DNA of 31,250 bases from Acidithiobacillus sp. (GTDB lineage: Bacteria; Pseudomonadota; Gammaproteobacteria; Acidithiobacillales; Acidithiobacillaceae). Position 1 is the stretch's first letter. Each line of letters opens with the position of its first letter. Location: the NCBI GenBank assembly GCA_028065135.1, contig JAPTWR010000156.1, forward strand, positions 1-31,250, read 5' to 3'. Under the pieces are notes generated by a model. The model worked only from the letters and a program-made list of their open reading frames with translations, did no database searches and had not been told where the DNA came from. Shown in pieces: positions 1-8,400 of this stretch. The translations under genes and the position numbers were made by a program.

Positions 1-171
1 CCGGAGCATGAACGGGAGATCGTCGTGGATGCTGAATCCGCACTTAAACTGATGGAAACACACCCCAGCCTGATCCGTCGACCCATTTTGACCAACGGTG
101 ACCAGGGCCTGCTGGGTTTTGATGTGGCGGCGTGGGCGCAGGCATTTCTTATCCGCCGCGAGGCAGGATGA
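1..171 (+). CDS. ArsC/Spx/YffB-family thiol reductase-like protein, C-terminal fragment
   Basis: The reading frame is open at the left edge of the window and ends with TGA at 169-171, giving the last 56 residues of a protein. The motif HPSLIRRPIL, followed by a G-[LF]-D stretch and an aromatic-rich end, is the hallmark C-terminus of the ArsC-like family (YffB/Spx/arsenate reductase fold). In that family the RP dipeptide helps bind the substrate oxyanion or glutathione. The N-terminal part with the catalytic cysteine lies outside the window, so arsenate reductase, YffB-like protein and Spx-like regulator cannot be told apart. The HPSLI-RRP form is closest to the YffB type as I remember it. The gene converges on the GGDEF/EAL gene, with 52 bases between the two stop codons and no clear terminator hairpin. 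Confidence 0.8.
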   Translation, partial: PEHEREIVVDAESALKLMETHPSLIRRPILTNGDQGLLGFDVAAWAQAFLIRREAG

Positions 172-223
172 TCGACCATCCTGGACAGACTGGGGACGGA
201 CCTTGGTTGCCCGATGGGTTTGT

Positions 224-3200
224 CTATCGTTCTTCTGCGGCTTTACTGCGCTGGAACGCATCCAGAATCGCCGCCTCAAATGCTTTTTCCGCCTGTTCAA
301 CAACGCGCCAGTCGCCATTTATGGGAGAAGAAAGCAATAGGGCATTCATGGCCGCGATAGCCTGGTGATATTCTGCGTGAAGCCGATACAGAGGATCGTC
401 GTCGGGAATTCCTAGGCGATGCATATCGACATGAATAGGACAGATTGTGGCATTCGCCAGCGTCGCACAGTCCACCAGGCGTGGATTGTAACAAATCGTT
501 TTTTTCAACGCGTCATGATTAACGAGCTGTGTGGCATAGAGCCCGAGCAGACTGGCGGGCTGCTGCTGCGGGTGTAAAGGGACCGGATCGAGAAATGCCT
601 GCAACTGTGATAGTGGCATGGGCCTGGCGATCGCATAACCCTGGAGGAAATTGGCGCCCATGATCGTTACCGCATCCAGGATGTCATCCGTTTCCACGCC
701 CTCCACCACCAGATCCACTCCCATTCCAACGGCGAGGGCCTGGATAGATTCCACAAAGTGGAGATCCTGGGGGTGCTGTTCCAGGGTTCGGATAAAACCC
801 TGATCCAGTTTGATCTCATCGACGGGAAGGTCTTTCAGGCGCAAGAGGGAGGAATAGGCACTACCCACGTCATCCAGGGCCAGACGCACGCCAAGCGCCC
901 GCAATTCCAGGAGATGTTTCAAGGCGGCGGGCTGTTCCAAAAAATCGCTTCTTTCGAGAATCTCCAAGGTGATGCGTGACGGATCCGCCTTGCCTGAGGC
1001 AACCATTTCCCGCAGCCACAAGGTGCTGGATTCCGAGATGGAACTTGGATCTACATTCACGGATACCCACAAGGACCACCCTTGAGCCTCCAAGATGGGC
1101 AGGTCCGTCAAGGCCTGATCCAGAACCTTCTTGCTGAGCACAAACAAATCGGCCTCTTGTAATTGTGGCAGAAACTCAGCCGGTGACCAGACTTTTCCTT
1201 CTGCATCCCGCAAGCGAGACAGCGCCTCTACACCCGCCACCTTGCGAGTGCGGCTATCCAGGATCGGTTGATACCAGATCTCCAGAGCTCCGGTATCCAG
1301 TAGACGTTGCGCCATTGTGCGCCGTATTTTTCGAGTTTCCTCGCCGAAAAGTACCCAGGAAAACTCCCGATTGGCCTTGTGGGCCTTACTCTCATATAGC
1401 GCCTGATCGGCCAGACGCAGAAGGGCATCGGGATTGTCTCCCTCCGCAAAAGGATAAATGGCCACCCCCATGCTGAGGCCGATACTTACCATCTGCCCGT
1501 CCTCCAGGGTGATGGGGGCACTGATCGAGCGTCCGATCGTGTCGAGGATGGCTTCCAGGGGATCCAGGTGATCTAAATTCTCTACCAGCACGACAAACTC
1601 ATCGCCGCCTACACGCGCGATAAAATCGGTTTTACGCAGACTCTGCGGCAAGCGTTGGGCGACGATCCGCAGCACTTGATCTCCGGCGTCATGACCATAG
1701 GTGTCGTTCACCGGCTTAAAACTGTCCAGGTCCAGCATGCATAACGCCAGAAGACTCTCGTTCCGCGTTGCGTGGGCTATGGCGCGATCCATCTCCATAT
1801 CCAGGGCGCGGCGGTTAGGCAGGCCCGTCAACAGGTCAGAAAGAGATTGTCTGGATAACTCACCCATGAGGTGATGACGTTCCGTAACCTCCATGGAGGT
1901 CCACACAATAACGGGATGTTTCGGATCCGTCAGCAGTCGCTGACCAGAAACGTCCACATAAACAATCTGGCCATCTTTGCGTTTTATCGCGAGATCTTTC
2001 AGCGCCCCATAGCCCTCGGCGAGCACTTCCTGGGCGAGTGTGGCCATGCTTGCGCTGCTTTCATGATCCGGACAGCTCTTTCCCGCAAAAAGCTCCACCA
2101 GGTCCTCCACAGAAGAGGCACCATAGATTTCCAGCATGCGGGCGTTTACCCGTTCGATAAGCAGATCCGGAAAACGCACGATGCTGATGCCCGCAGCAAG
2201 GTTATTCAGCAGCGCCTCATTGAAAGCCTGGGTAGCACGCTCCCGGTGGACTGCATCCAGATGGTCCAGCCCAAAGCTGATGTCTTTGGCCATCTCTTCC
2301 ATAATCCCGCGAACATCGGTCTCCACTGCCTTTGCGTCGCCTTTTGCATAGACGGTGCACACGGCCCAAAGGACTCCATTCCGACGGATCGGTAGCACAG
2401 AACTGCCGTGAAATCCAAAATGGGCGACACGCTCTCGCCAGAGAGCCTTCGCATTCTGGGAGAAATCGGCATCATAGATGGCCCTTTGCTGTCTCCAGAC
2501 CATCCCGGTGATTCCTTGTCCTTCCGGAATATCCGCCCGGCTGGATATTTTTATATCGTTCAGATAACCGGTTTCTCCTGCCGCCGCCAGCACCTGAAAA
2601 TCTCCTTGCGCATCAGGTCTGCCAATCCAGGCAAGGGCGCTGCTGGTATATTGCACGATGAGGTCGCAAACCTCCTGAAGTAGGGAGTCCTCATCGTCTG
2701 CGCGAGTGATGGCTTGATTTACCTCACCCAGCAGCACATTAAAATCCGTGAGTTTCCGCTGATGCTCCAGGCTCCGTTGCAAATCTGCCTCCAAGACCTT
2801 GCGCTTGGTAATATCTCGGGCAGAATCCAACAATACCCATTTTCCCTGTATCTGGATGGGCGAACCATTGATCTCCACATCGATAATGGTCCCATCCTTA
2901 CAACGATGGCGAGTCTCAAAGCGCAAGGACTCCGCTGTGGAAAATTGCCGGGCGATTAACTCCTTCAGCTCACCGGCGCTTTTCTCGGCGTCCCACTGGG
3001 AAACGTGCATACCCAACATTTCCGCACGGGAGTAGCCGAGCATGGTGCAGAACTGATAGTTAACCTCGATCAGAAAGCCGTTTTCGTCAAGAACGTGAAT
3101 ACCATCGCTGGCATTGTTCAATAAAGCTTCGTTTTTCTCCGACGATTCCTGAAGGGATTTTTCCAGCGAGATGAGTGCCTGGTGTTGCCGCCACTGCGTC

Positions 3201-4657
3201 AGGGCCAGACCGAGGGTGGCGGCCAACTGGCCGAGCAATCGCTGCAGGGATGGGGTGAAATGCCGGGGCAAGTCGCTCACTATCACCAGTACGGCGGATG
3301 GCTCCGTGTCTTCGTACACGAAAACCGGATAGGCCATGACACTCCGAATACGGGACAGCGGCGCTTGCTGTTGTTGTACAACCGTCATCGCGGGAGACTG
3401 CTGAGGACGGGTGGGTCCCTGTGCGGTTTTTTCGCGGAAGGCCCGACTGGGGATCATGTCGCCATAAGGGAAGTGTGCCGCATCACGGGAGGGTGTCAGC
3501 GCTTCCATGGTCTGTCGAAGTTCCGGTGTGTCCGCGCTGGCGGCCACGACCCGCAACCACTCACTGTTCGCTTCGGGAACGACGACATAGGCGCCGATGG
3601 CTTCCGTCTGCTCCACCACGACCGCCACCAGCCGCCGATACATAACCTCGGGATCGCCCTGGCGCAGCAAATCCTGCTGGGCCAGGATCGCTGCCATCTG
3701 GTATTGGCGAAAGCGCAGTATCCGGCGGAGGAGTTGTAGTAACAGCGCCACCCCGGCCAGAACGCACAAAGCGGTCAGCAGAATGGACAGTCGCGTCCGT
3801 TCCACCCGCCAGAAGGCACGATCCAGTGCCGCCGCCGTCCATTGCACCTGCAAAGCCCAGGGATAACCGGGGACAGGAACTACTACTTGACCAACGGGCC
3901 TGGGCAGAGGCGTACCCGGTGCCGCCCAGTGGCCATCTTTCCAGATCGATATAACCTGCCCATGCGGTCGCATGAGGACGATAGATTGCAGGTATAGCGG
4001 TGTATGGATCACGCTCAGATGGGAGAGCATGAAGGAACAGCCAATGAACCCCAGCACATGGCCTTCGCTGTTCCGGATACGCTGCCGCATAGTCAGTACC
4101 CAGGCATGTGCCCGATCGGCGTAGAAAGGCTTTCCCATGAAGCGATCTGGATATCCCGGTAGGGGCGTGAAGTCATTGTCCGCAGCAATGCGCCTCGTCG
4201 ACTGCTGCACGCTCGACCAGACGATTCGATTGCCGGACGGATCCCGAACATCGATGGCCATAATGGCCGGATGGGTCTGCTGAAAGGCGACAAAGGCGGA
4301 AAGAACCTTGGCACTCGGTAACAGATGGTCCGTGCCCTGGGCAAAAAAAGCATTTCTGAGGAATGCAAGGTCATAGAAACGTGCGTCGATGTTGGCGGCC
4401 ACTATACCGGCGGTTTGCGTGGCGGTGACTTCCGCCCAATTATGAAAATCGGCCCGGATGGATTGCTTCAGATCAGCGGCACGCCACCAGGCAATACTCA
4501 TGAACAAGAGTGCCAAAGCGATGAAAAAAGCCCTGGTTCCCCACAGAATTTCACGGTCACTGCGGGAAAACACTCCGACTTTCTTCTTGGCTTTGCCTCC
4601 CATGAAACGAGCCAACAATAAACGCCGGGCAGATGATACATGGCGCAGAGGGGGCAT
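224..4657 (-). CDS. Membrane sensor diguanylate cyclase/phosphodiesterase (CACHE-GAF-PAS-GAF-PAS-GGDEF-EAL-CZB-like)
   Basis: A 1477-aa bifunctional c-di-GMP enzyme. An N-terminal membrane segment (about residues 39-58) and a second one near 290-310 bracket a roughly 230-residue periplasmic double-CACHE-like sensor. In the cytoplasm there follow a GAF-like domain (about 340-500), a PAS domain (near 510-630, ending in RDIT), a second GAF (about 650-800) and a second PAS (about 810-930). The GGDEF domain has an intact GGDEF signature near residue 1017, so cyclase activity is plausible. The EAL domain has EALSR near 1143, and the usual Asn, Glu, DD, Lys and Gln positions all appear conserved, so phosphodiesterase activity is plausible too. 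The last ~85 residues hold His, Cys and an HxxxH pair spaced like the zinc-binding CZB domain. The chosen start has a GGAG 11 bases upstream; an in-frame ATG at 4603 is an alternative. The gene is divergent from the secreted-protein/NdvB cluster. Confidence 0.9.
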   Translation of the reverse strand: MPPLRHVSSARRLLLARFMGGKAKKKVGVFSRSDREILWGTRAFFIALALLFMSIAWWRAADLKQSIRADFHNWAEVTATQTAGIVAANIDARFYDLAFLRNAFFAQGTDHLLPSAKVLSAFVAFQQTHPAIMAIDVRDPSGNRIVWSSVQQSTRRIAADNDFTPLPGYPDRFMGKPFYADRAHAWVLTMRQRIRNSEGHVLGFIGCSFMLSHLSVIHTPLYLQSIVLMRPHGQVISIWKDGHWAAPGTPLPRPVGQVVVPVPGYPWALQVQWTAAALDRAFWRVERTRLSILLTALCVLAGVALLLQLLRRILRFRQYQMAAILAQQDLLRQGDPEVMYRRLVAVVVEQTEAIGAYVVVPEANSEWLRVVAASADTPELRQTMEALTPSRDAAHFPYGDMIPSRAFREKTAQGPTRPQQSPAMTVVQQQQAPLSRIRSVMAYPVFVYEDTEPSAVLVIVSDLPRHFTPSLQRLLGQLAATLGLALTQWRQHQALISLEKSLQESSEKNEALLNNASDGIHVLDENGFLIEVNYQFCTMLGYSRAEMLGMHVSQWDAEKSAGELKELIARQFSTAESLRFETRHRCKDGTIIDVEINGSPIQIQGKWVLLDSARDITKRKVLEADLQRSLEHQRKLTDFNVLLGEVNQAITRADDEDSLLQEVCDLIVQYTSSALAWIGRPDAQGDFQVLAAAGETGYLNDIKISSRADIPEGQGITGMVWRQQRAIYDADFSQNAKALWRERVAHFGFHGSSVLPIRRNGVLWAVCTVYAKGDAKAVETDVRGIMEEMAKDISFGLDHLDAVHRERATQAFNEALLNNLAAGISIVRFPDLLIERVNARMLEIYGASSVEDLVELFAGKSCPDHESSASMATLAQEVLAEGYGALKDLAIKRKDGQIVYVDVSGQRLLTDPKHPVIVWTSMEVTERHHLMGELSRQSLSDLLTGLPNRRALDMEMDRAIAHATRNESLLALCMLDLDSFKPVNDTYGHDAGDQVLRIVAQRLPQSLRKTDFIARVGGDEFVVLVENLDHLDPLEAILDTIGRSISAPITLEDGQMVSIGLSMGVAIYPFAEGDNPDALLRLADQALYESKAHKANREFSWVLFGEETRKIRRTMAQRLLDTGALEIWYQPILDSRTRKVAGVEALSRLRDAEGKVWSPAEFLPQLQEADLFVLSKKVLDQALTDLPILEAQGWSLWVSVNVDPSSISESSTLWLREMVASGKADPSRITLEILERSDFLEQPAALKHLLELRALGVRLALDDVGSAYSSLLRLKDLPVDEIKLDQGFIRTLEQHPQDLHFVESIQALAVGMGVDLVVEGVETDDILDAVTIMGANFLQGYAIARPMPLSQLQAFLDPVPLHPQQQPASLLGLYATQLVNHDALKKTICYNPRLVDCATLANATICPIHVDMHRLGIPDDDPLYRLHAEYHQAIAAMNALLLSSPINGDWRVVEQAEKAFEAAILDAFQRSKAAEER

Positions 4658-4684
4658 CTTGGCGGGATCTCCAGTCTTTTAGCA

Positions 4685-4693
4685 AGTATATCA
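4685..4693 (-). promoter_or_regulatory. Extended -10 promoter element for the GGDEF/EAL gene
   Basis: On the minus strand the sequence TGATATACT fits an extended -10 element (TGn plus TATACT, close to the sigma-70 consensus). It lies 27 bases upstream of the GGDEF/EAL start codon. No good -35 hexamer is visible at 16-18 bases, which fits an extended -10 promoter. Inference from motif only. Confidence 0.4.
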
Positions 4694-4797
4694 GATCGGC
4701 ACCGTCATCATCAGCCTTATACATTTGTCGTATTGGGGGATTACCGGCTAGAAACATTAGGCGAACGGGTTGCCGCACGCGGCGACCAAGAATGAGT

Positions 4798-4803
4798 TAT
4801 ACT
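4798..4803 (+). promoter_or_regulatory. Putative -10 element for the small exported protein gene
   Basis: TATACT lies 48 bases upstream of the ATG at 4852, within the divergent intergenic region. The best -35 candidate, TTGCCG at 4770-4775, is 22 bases away, which is too far for a standard sigma-70 promoter, so the assignment is weak. Confidence 0.3.
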
Positions 4804-4851
4804 GGACGATGCTTGGTGGACCTTCGCACACCGCTACACAGGAGCATGATC

Positions 4852-5181
4852 ATGAACCGTTGGGTGGCAACCATGACCGGTATACTGCTTATCGGTAGCT
4901 TCGCTGCCGGGGCCCAGGCAAGTACGGACAGGGCATCAGCCCCTTATCCGCTCACGCATAACAGGACCATCGCCCAGATGCGCCAGCATCTCCAGCATGA
5001 AGAGATCGCGCAGCACCAGTTGGAAGAAAGGATTATCACCCTGAAGGCCCACCATGACCGGGCAGGCGTTATTCGCGCCGAGCAACAACTGAAATCCAGG
5101 ACGGCCAATATTGCAGAGCTCAGAGCAGAACTGCATGATGCCATGACCAATGGTGAAGGATACCAGAGCAAGACACATTAA
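4852..5181 (+). CDS. Small exported helical protein of unknown function
   Basis: A 109-aa protein with a classical signal peptide: NRW start, hydrophobic core TGILLIGSFAAG, and probable cleavage after AQA (about residue 23). The mature part is predicted to be almost entirely helical and charged, with a pattern rich in Gln, His, Glu, Arg and Leu (HLQHEEIAQHQLEERI and following) that suggests a short coiled coil. It has no cysteine and no recognised domain. The start at 4852 is preferred over the ATG at 4846 because the AGGAG at 4840-4844 is seven bases from 4852 but only one base from 4846. It lies upstream of a 42-aa lysine-rich gene and the giant glucan synthase gene on the same strand. A periplasmic role linked to the envelope glucan is possible but unproven. 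Confidence 0.65.
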   Translation: MNRWVATMTGILLIGSFAAGAQASTDRASAPYPLTHNRTIAQMRQHLQHEEIAQHQLEERIITLKAHHDRAGVIRAEQQLKSRTANIAELRAELHDAMTNGEGYQSKTH

Positions 5182-5217
5182 AGCCCGGCGATAACATCAC
5201 TCCAGAAGGAAACCATC

Positions 5218-5346
5218 ATGAGCAAAACACAGCAGAGCAATAAAGAAACCAAGAAGCAGTCGGCGATGTCACCCAAAGAGAAGAAACAGGCCAAACAGGC
5301 CAAGAAGAATTCCAGCGGTAGTGGTGTCACCATCGTTCCCCGCTGA
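5218..5346 (+). CDS. 42-aa lysine-rich small protein
   Basis: A short gene with ATG at 5218, TGA at 5344-5346, and an AGAAGGA-type ribosome site about seven bases upstream. The product is strongly basic: an N-terminal half of Lys, Gln, Ser and Asn (SNKETKKQS), a KEKKQAKQAKK run, then a Ser/Gly hinge and a hydrophobic end VTIVPR. From memory this layout (SNKE-KK- near the start, a V-x-[IV]-x-P-[RK] end) resembles a widespread family of tiny proteobacterial basic proteins of unknown function. That likeness and the good ribosome site are the reasons to call it real. It begins 36 bases after the exported-protein gene and ends 94 bases before ndvB. Nucleic-acid or anionic-glucan binding would fit the charge, but this is speculation. 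Confidence 0.55.
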   Translation: MSKTQQSNKETKKQSAMSPKEKKQAKQAKKNSSGSGVTIVPR

Positions 5347-5440
5347 GATCATCGGCGCCAAGTCAAAAAGTGTGGAGGAGTCCCGTAACAGAAACAGCTT
5401 GCAGTACCCAGCAGTAGAAGGGGATACGTGATGCTCTAAT

Positions 5441-8400
5441 GTGTCGTCAGGTTATTCCGAGGAGAGCGTCATAGCTACAAAAAAGTTAGAGTTTTCGTCC
5501 TGCGTAAAAAATGCCCTGAACAACGCATCGGATACGAACTTGTTACGCTCGGAGTTGTTCAACGTTGAACAACTGAAACAACATGCGGTAACGTTGGCTG
5601 GTCAGCATGCTATCGATCCATACCCCGGGCCAGATCGCCTGCTACCACGTCTGGCCGACAACGCCGCTGTTTTGCGTGCGGCCTATGACGTGGTCACCGC
5701 AGGAACCGCGCAGGCTGAGCAGCGGACCCTGGCTGGCGAGATTTGGTTGCTCGATAATTTCTACCTCATCGAGCAACAAATCATTCTGGCACGAAGACAT
5801 TTGCCTAGCGGCTATGGCAAGCAACTGCCACGCCTGCAATCCGGCAGCTTAGCGGGATTCCCCCGTATCTACGACCTCGCCTCTGAATTGATTGCGCATC
5901 AGGATGCCCGTGTCGACAGTGATAATGTCAGCGCCTATATTCAGGCCTACCAAAGCGTTACGGCATTAACGCTGGGCGAATTATGGGCCTTCCCCATCAT
6001 GCTGCAATTGGCGTTGTTGGAAAACCTACGCCGCGCTGGTCTGCTCGTTGCCTGCCGGCGAGAGGAACGCAACGCCGCCATGAACTGGGCGGATCGCATG
6101 CTCGCCACCGCAGAAAAAAAGCCGAAACTGCTGATCCAGCTACTTGCTGAATTCGCGCATGCGGATATGCCCTTGACGGCACCGTTTGTAGAGGAGTTTT
6201 ACGCCAGATTGCAGGCCTACGGTCCCGCTATGGCGTTCGTGCAAACCTGGGTCGAACATAAATTGCTCGAACAGGGCATAACCGCGACGCAGTTGTCCGA
6301 AGTGTCCGCCAGAAGATCCGCTGCCAACCAGATATCCATGGCAAACAGTATTGGAAGCCTACGCTTCCTCACCGCTGTGGACTGGCGGGATCATGTCGAA
6401 GCATACAGCGTTGTCGAACAAAGCCTGCGCCAAGACCCTATGGGAATATACGCCGGACAAAATTTCGCAACACGCGATCGTTATCGCCACGCTATTGAAG
6501 ATATTGCGCGCAGCAGCCGGCGCGATGAGCTGGCCGTGGCGGAAGAGGCAATTGCACTTGCCCAGGCGGTAGCGCAGCAAACAGGCAGCGGCGATCGCTC
6601 TGCGCATGTCGGCTATTATCTGCTGGATCGGGGTCGGCAACACCTTGAGCGGGCGATGGGCTGTCACTTCGAATGGCGCTCAGCGGCCCGACAGATGGGC
6701 GACCATCTCCGTCTTTCCCTGTATATCAGCGCCATACTATTATTGACGGCACTGATCAGTTTAATTTTGTGCTTCCCCCTTGCCGGTCTCAGCTCTGCAG
6801 ACTGGCGTTTCTGGTGGCTAGGCATTGTCGGGGTTGTGAGCATTTCAGCTTTGGCGGTTTCTCTGGTAAATCGCCTGATTACCCTCTTTATGGCGCCCGG
6901 CACCCTGCCGCAGATGGATTTTTCGCAGGGTGTTCCTGATGCGCACCGCTGCATGGTCGTTATCCCGACGCTGCTGAGTACGCCCCAAGAAATTGACGCG
7001 TTGCTGGAGGCCCAGGAAATCCGCTACCTCGGAAACCGCGATCCCAATATTTACTTCGCGTTACTGACGGATTTTCGGGATGCGGCAGAGCAGACCTGTC
7101 CGGAAGACGCTGCATTGATCGACTATGCACGTGTCGCTATTCAGACCCTCAACACCCGCTATGCCGATGATCGACCTTGCCTATTTTATTGGTTTCATCG
7201 GCCGCGGGTATGGAACCCATTTGAACGGGTGTGGATGGGCTACGAACGCAAACGCGGCAAACTGGAACAATTTAATGCGCTGCTGAGAGGGTCGGCGGAG
7301 ACAGCGACATTCTCAGAGCAAGTCGGCGACCTGTCCATCCTCGGCAGCATCCGTTATGTCATCACCCTCGATACCGACACGCAATTGCCCCGTGACACGG
7401 CGCGGGCACTGATCGGTGATATGGCGCATCCGCTTAACCAGGCCGTATATGACGCCGACAAGGGCCGTATCGTCGATGGCTATGCGATCATTCAGCCCCG
7501 CGTGGCGATCGACCTGACCAGTGCCGGTCAATCACCATTCACCAAACTCATGGCCGGGGATTCCGGTATCGACCCCTATACGCGCGAGGTGTCCGATGTC
7601 TATCAGGACGTTTTCAGCGAAGGCTCCTTCATCGGCAAGGGCATTTACAATGTAGATGCCTTCCGTCAGGCGGTTGATGGCCGTTTTCCAGAAAACCTCA
7701 TCCTCAGTCATGATTTACTGGAAGGCGGGTATGCCCGTGCGGCACTGGCGACCAACGTCGTCCTGATCGAAGAATTGCCGGGAAGTTACACCGCAGAGGC
7801 CTCCCGTCGACATCGCTGGATTCGGGGTGACTGGCAGATTGCCGGCTGGCTGTTGCCGTCGGTGCCTGGTGCCCCAACGGCCGACGGTATGCAGGCACCG
7901 CGTCCGGCCAATCCGCTATCGAGTTTGTCGATGTGGAAAATCTTTGACAATCTCCGTCGCAGCCTGGTGTCGTCCGCGCTATTGTTACTGCTGGCGGGGG
8001 GATGGCTCCTGGACCCGGCCTTCTCCTGGTTATGGACCACACTGGTAACCGCGATCATCCTCGTGCCGGTCCTGCTTTCGCCGCTCATCGACCTCTTCCG
8101 CAAGCCTCAAGACCTCGACTTGGCAGCACATCTCGCCCTGACCAGAGCTTCGGCAATTCGCCCACTGCTCTCCGCACTACTGACTGTCGCACTGCTGCCC
8201 TATGACGCCGTGATGAGTCTGGATGCCATTCTGCGCTCGGGCACGCGAATGCTCTTCACCCGTCGGGGATTGTTGCTTTGGCAACTGCCTTCCTACCTCC
8301 GCCGTAACGCCTGTCAGACCCCCGGCGATTTTTTCATGGAGATATGGAGTGCACCACTGCTCGCCATCTTTATCGGGATAGCCTTGGTGGTTGCCGCCAA

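Noticed and set aside
132..368. Plus-strand frame starting within the ArsC-like gene end
   Set aside because: Most of it is antisense to the end of the GGDEF/EAL gene and it shows no family motif; an ATG at 168 overlapping the ArsC stop looks coupled but the product is short and unsupported.
4770..4803. TTGCCG/TATACT as a full sigma-70 promoter
   Set aside because: The 22-base spacer is outside the functional range; only the -10 element is reported, with low confidence.
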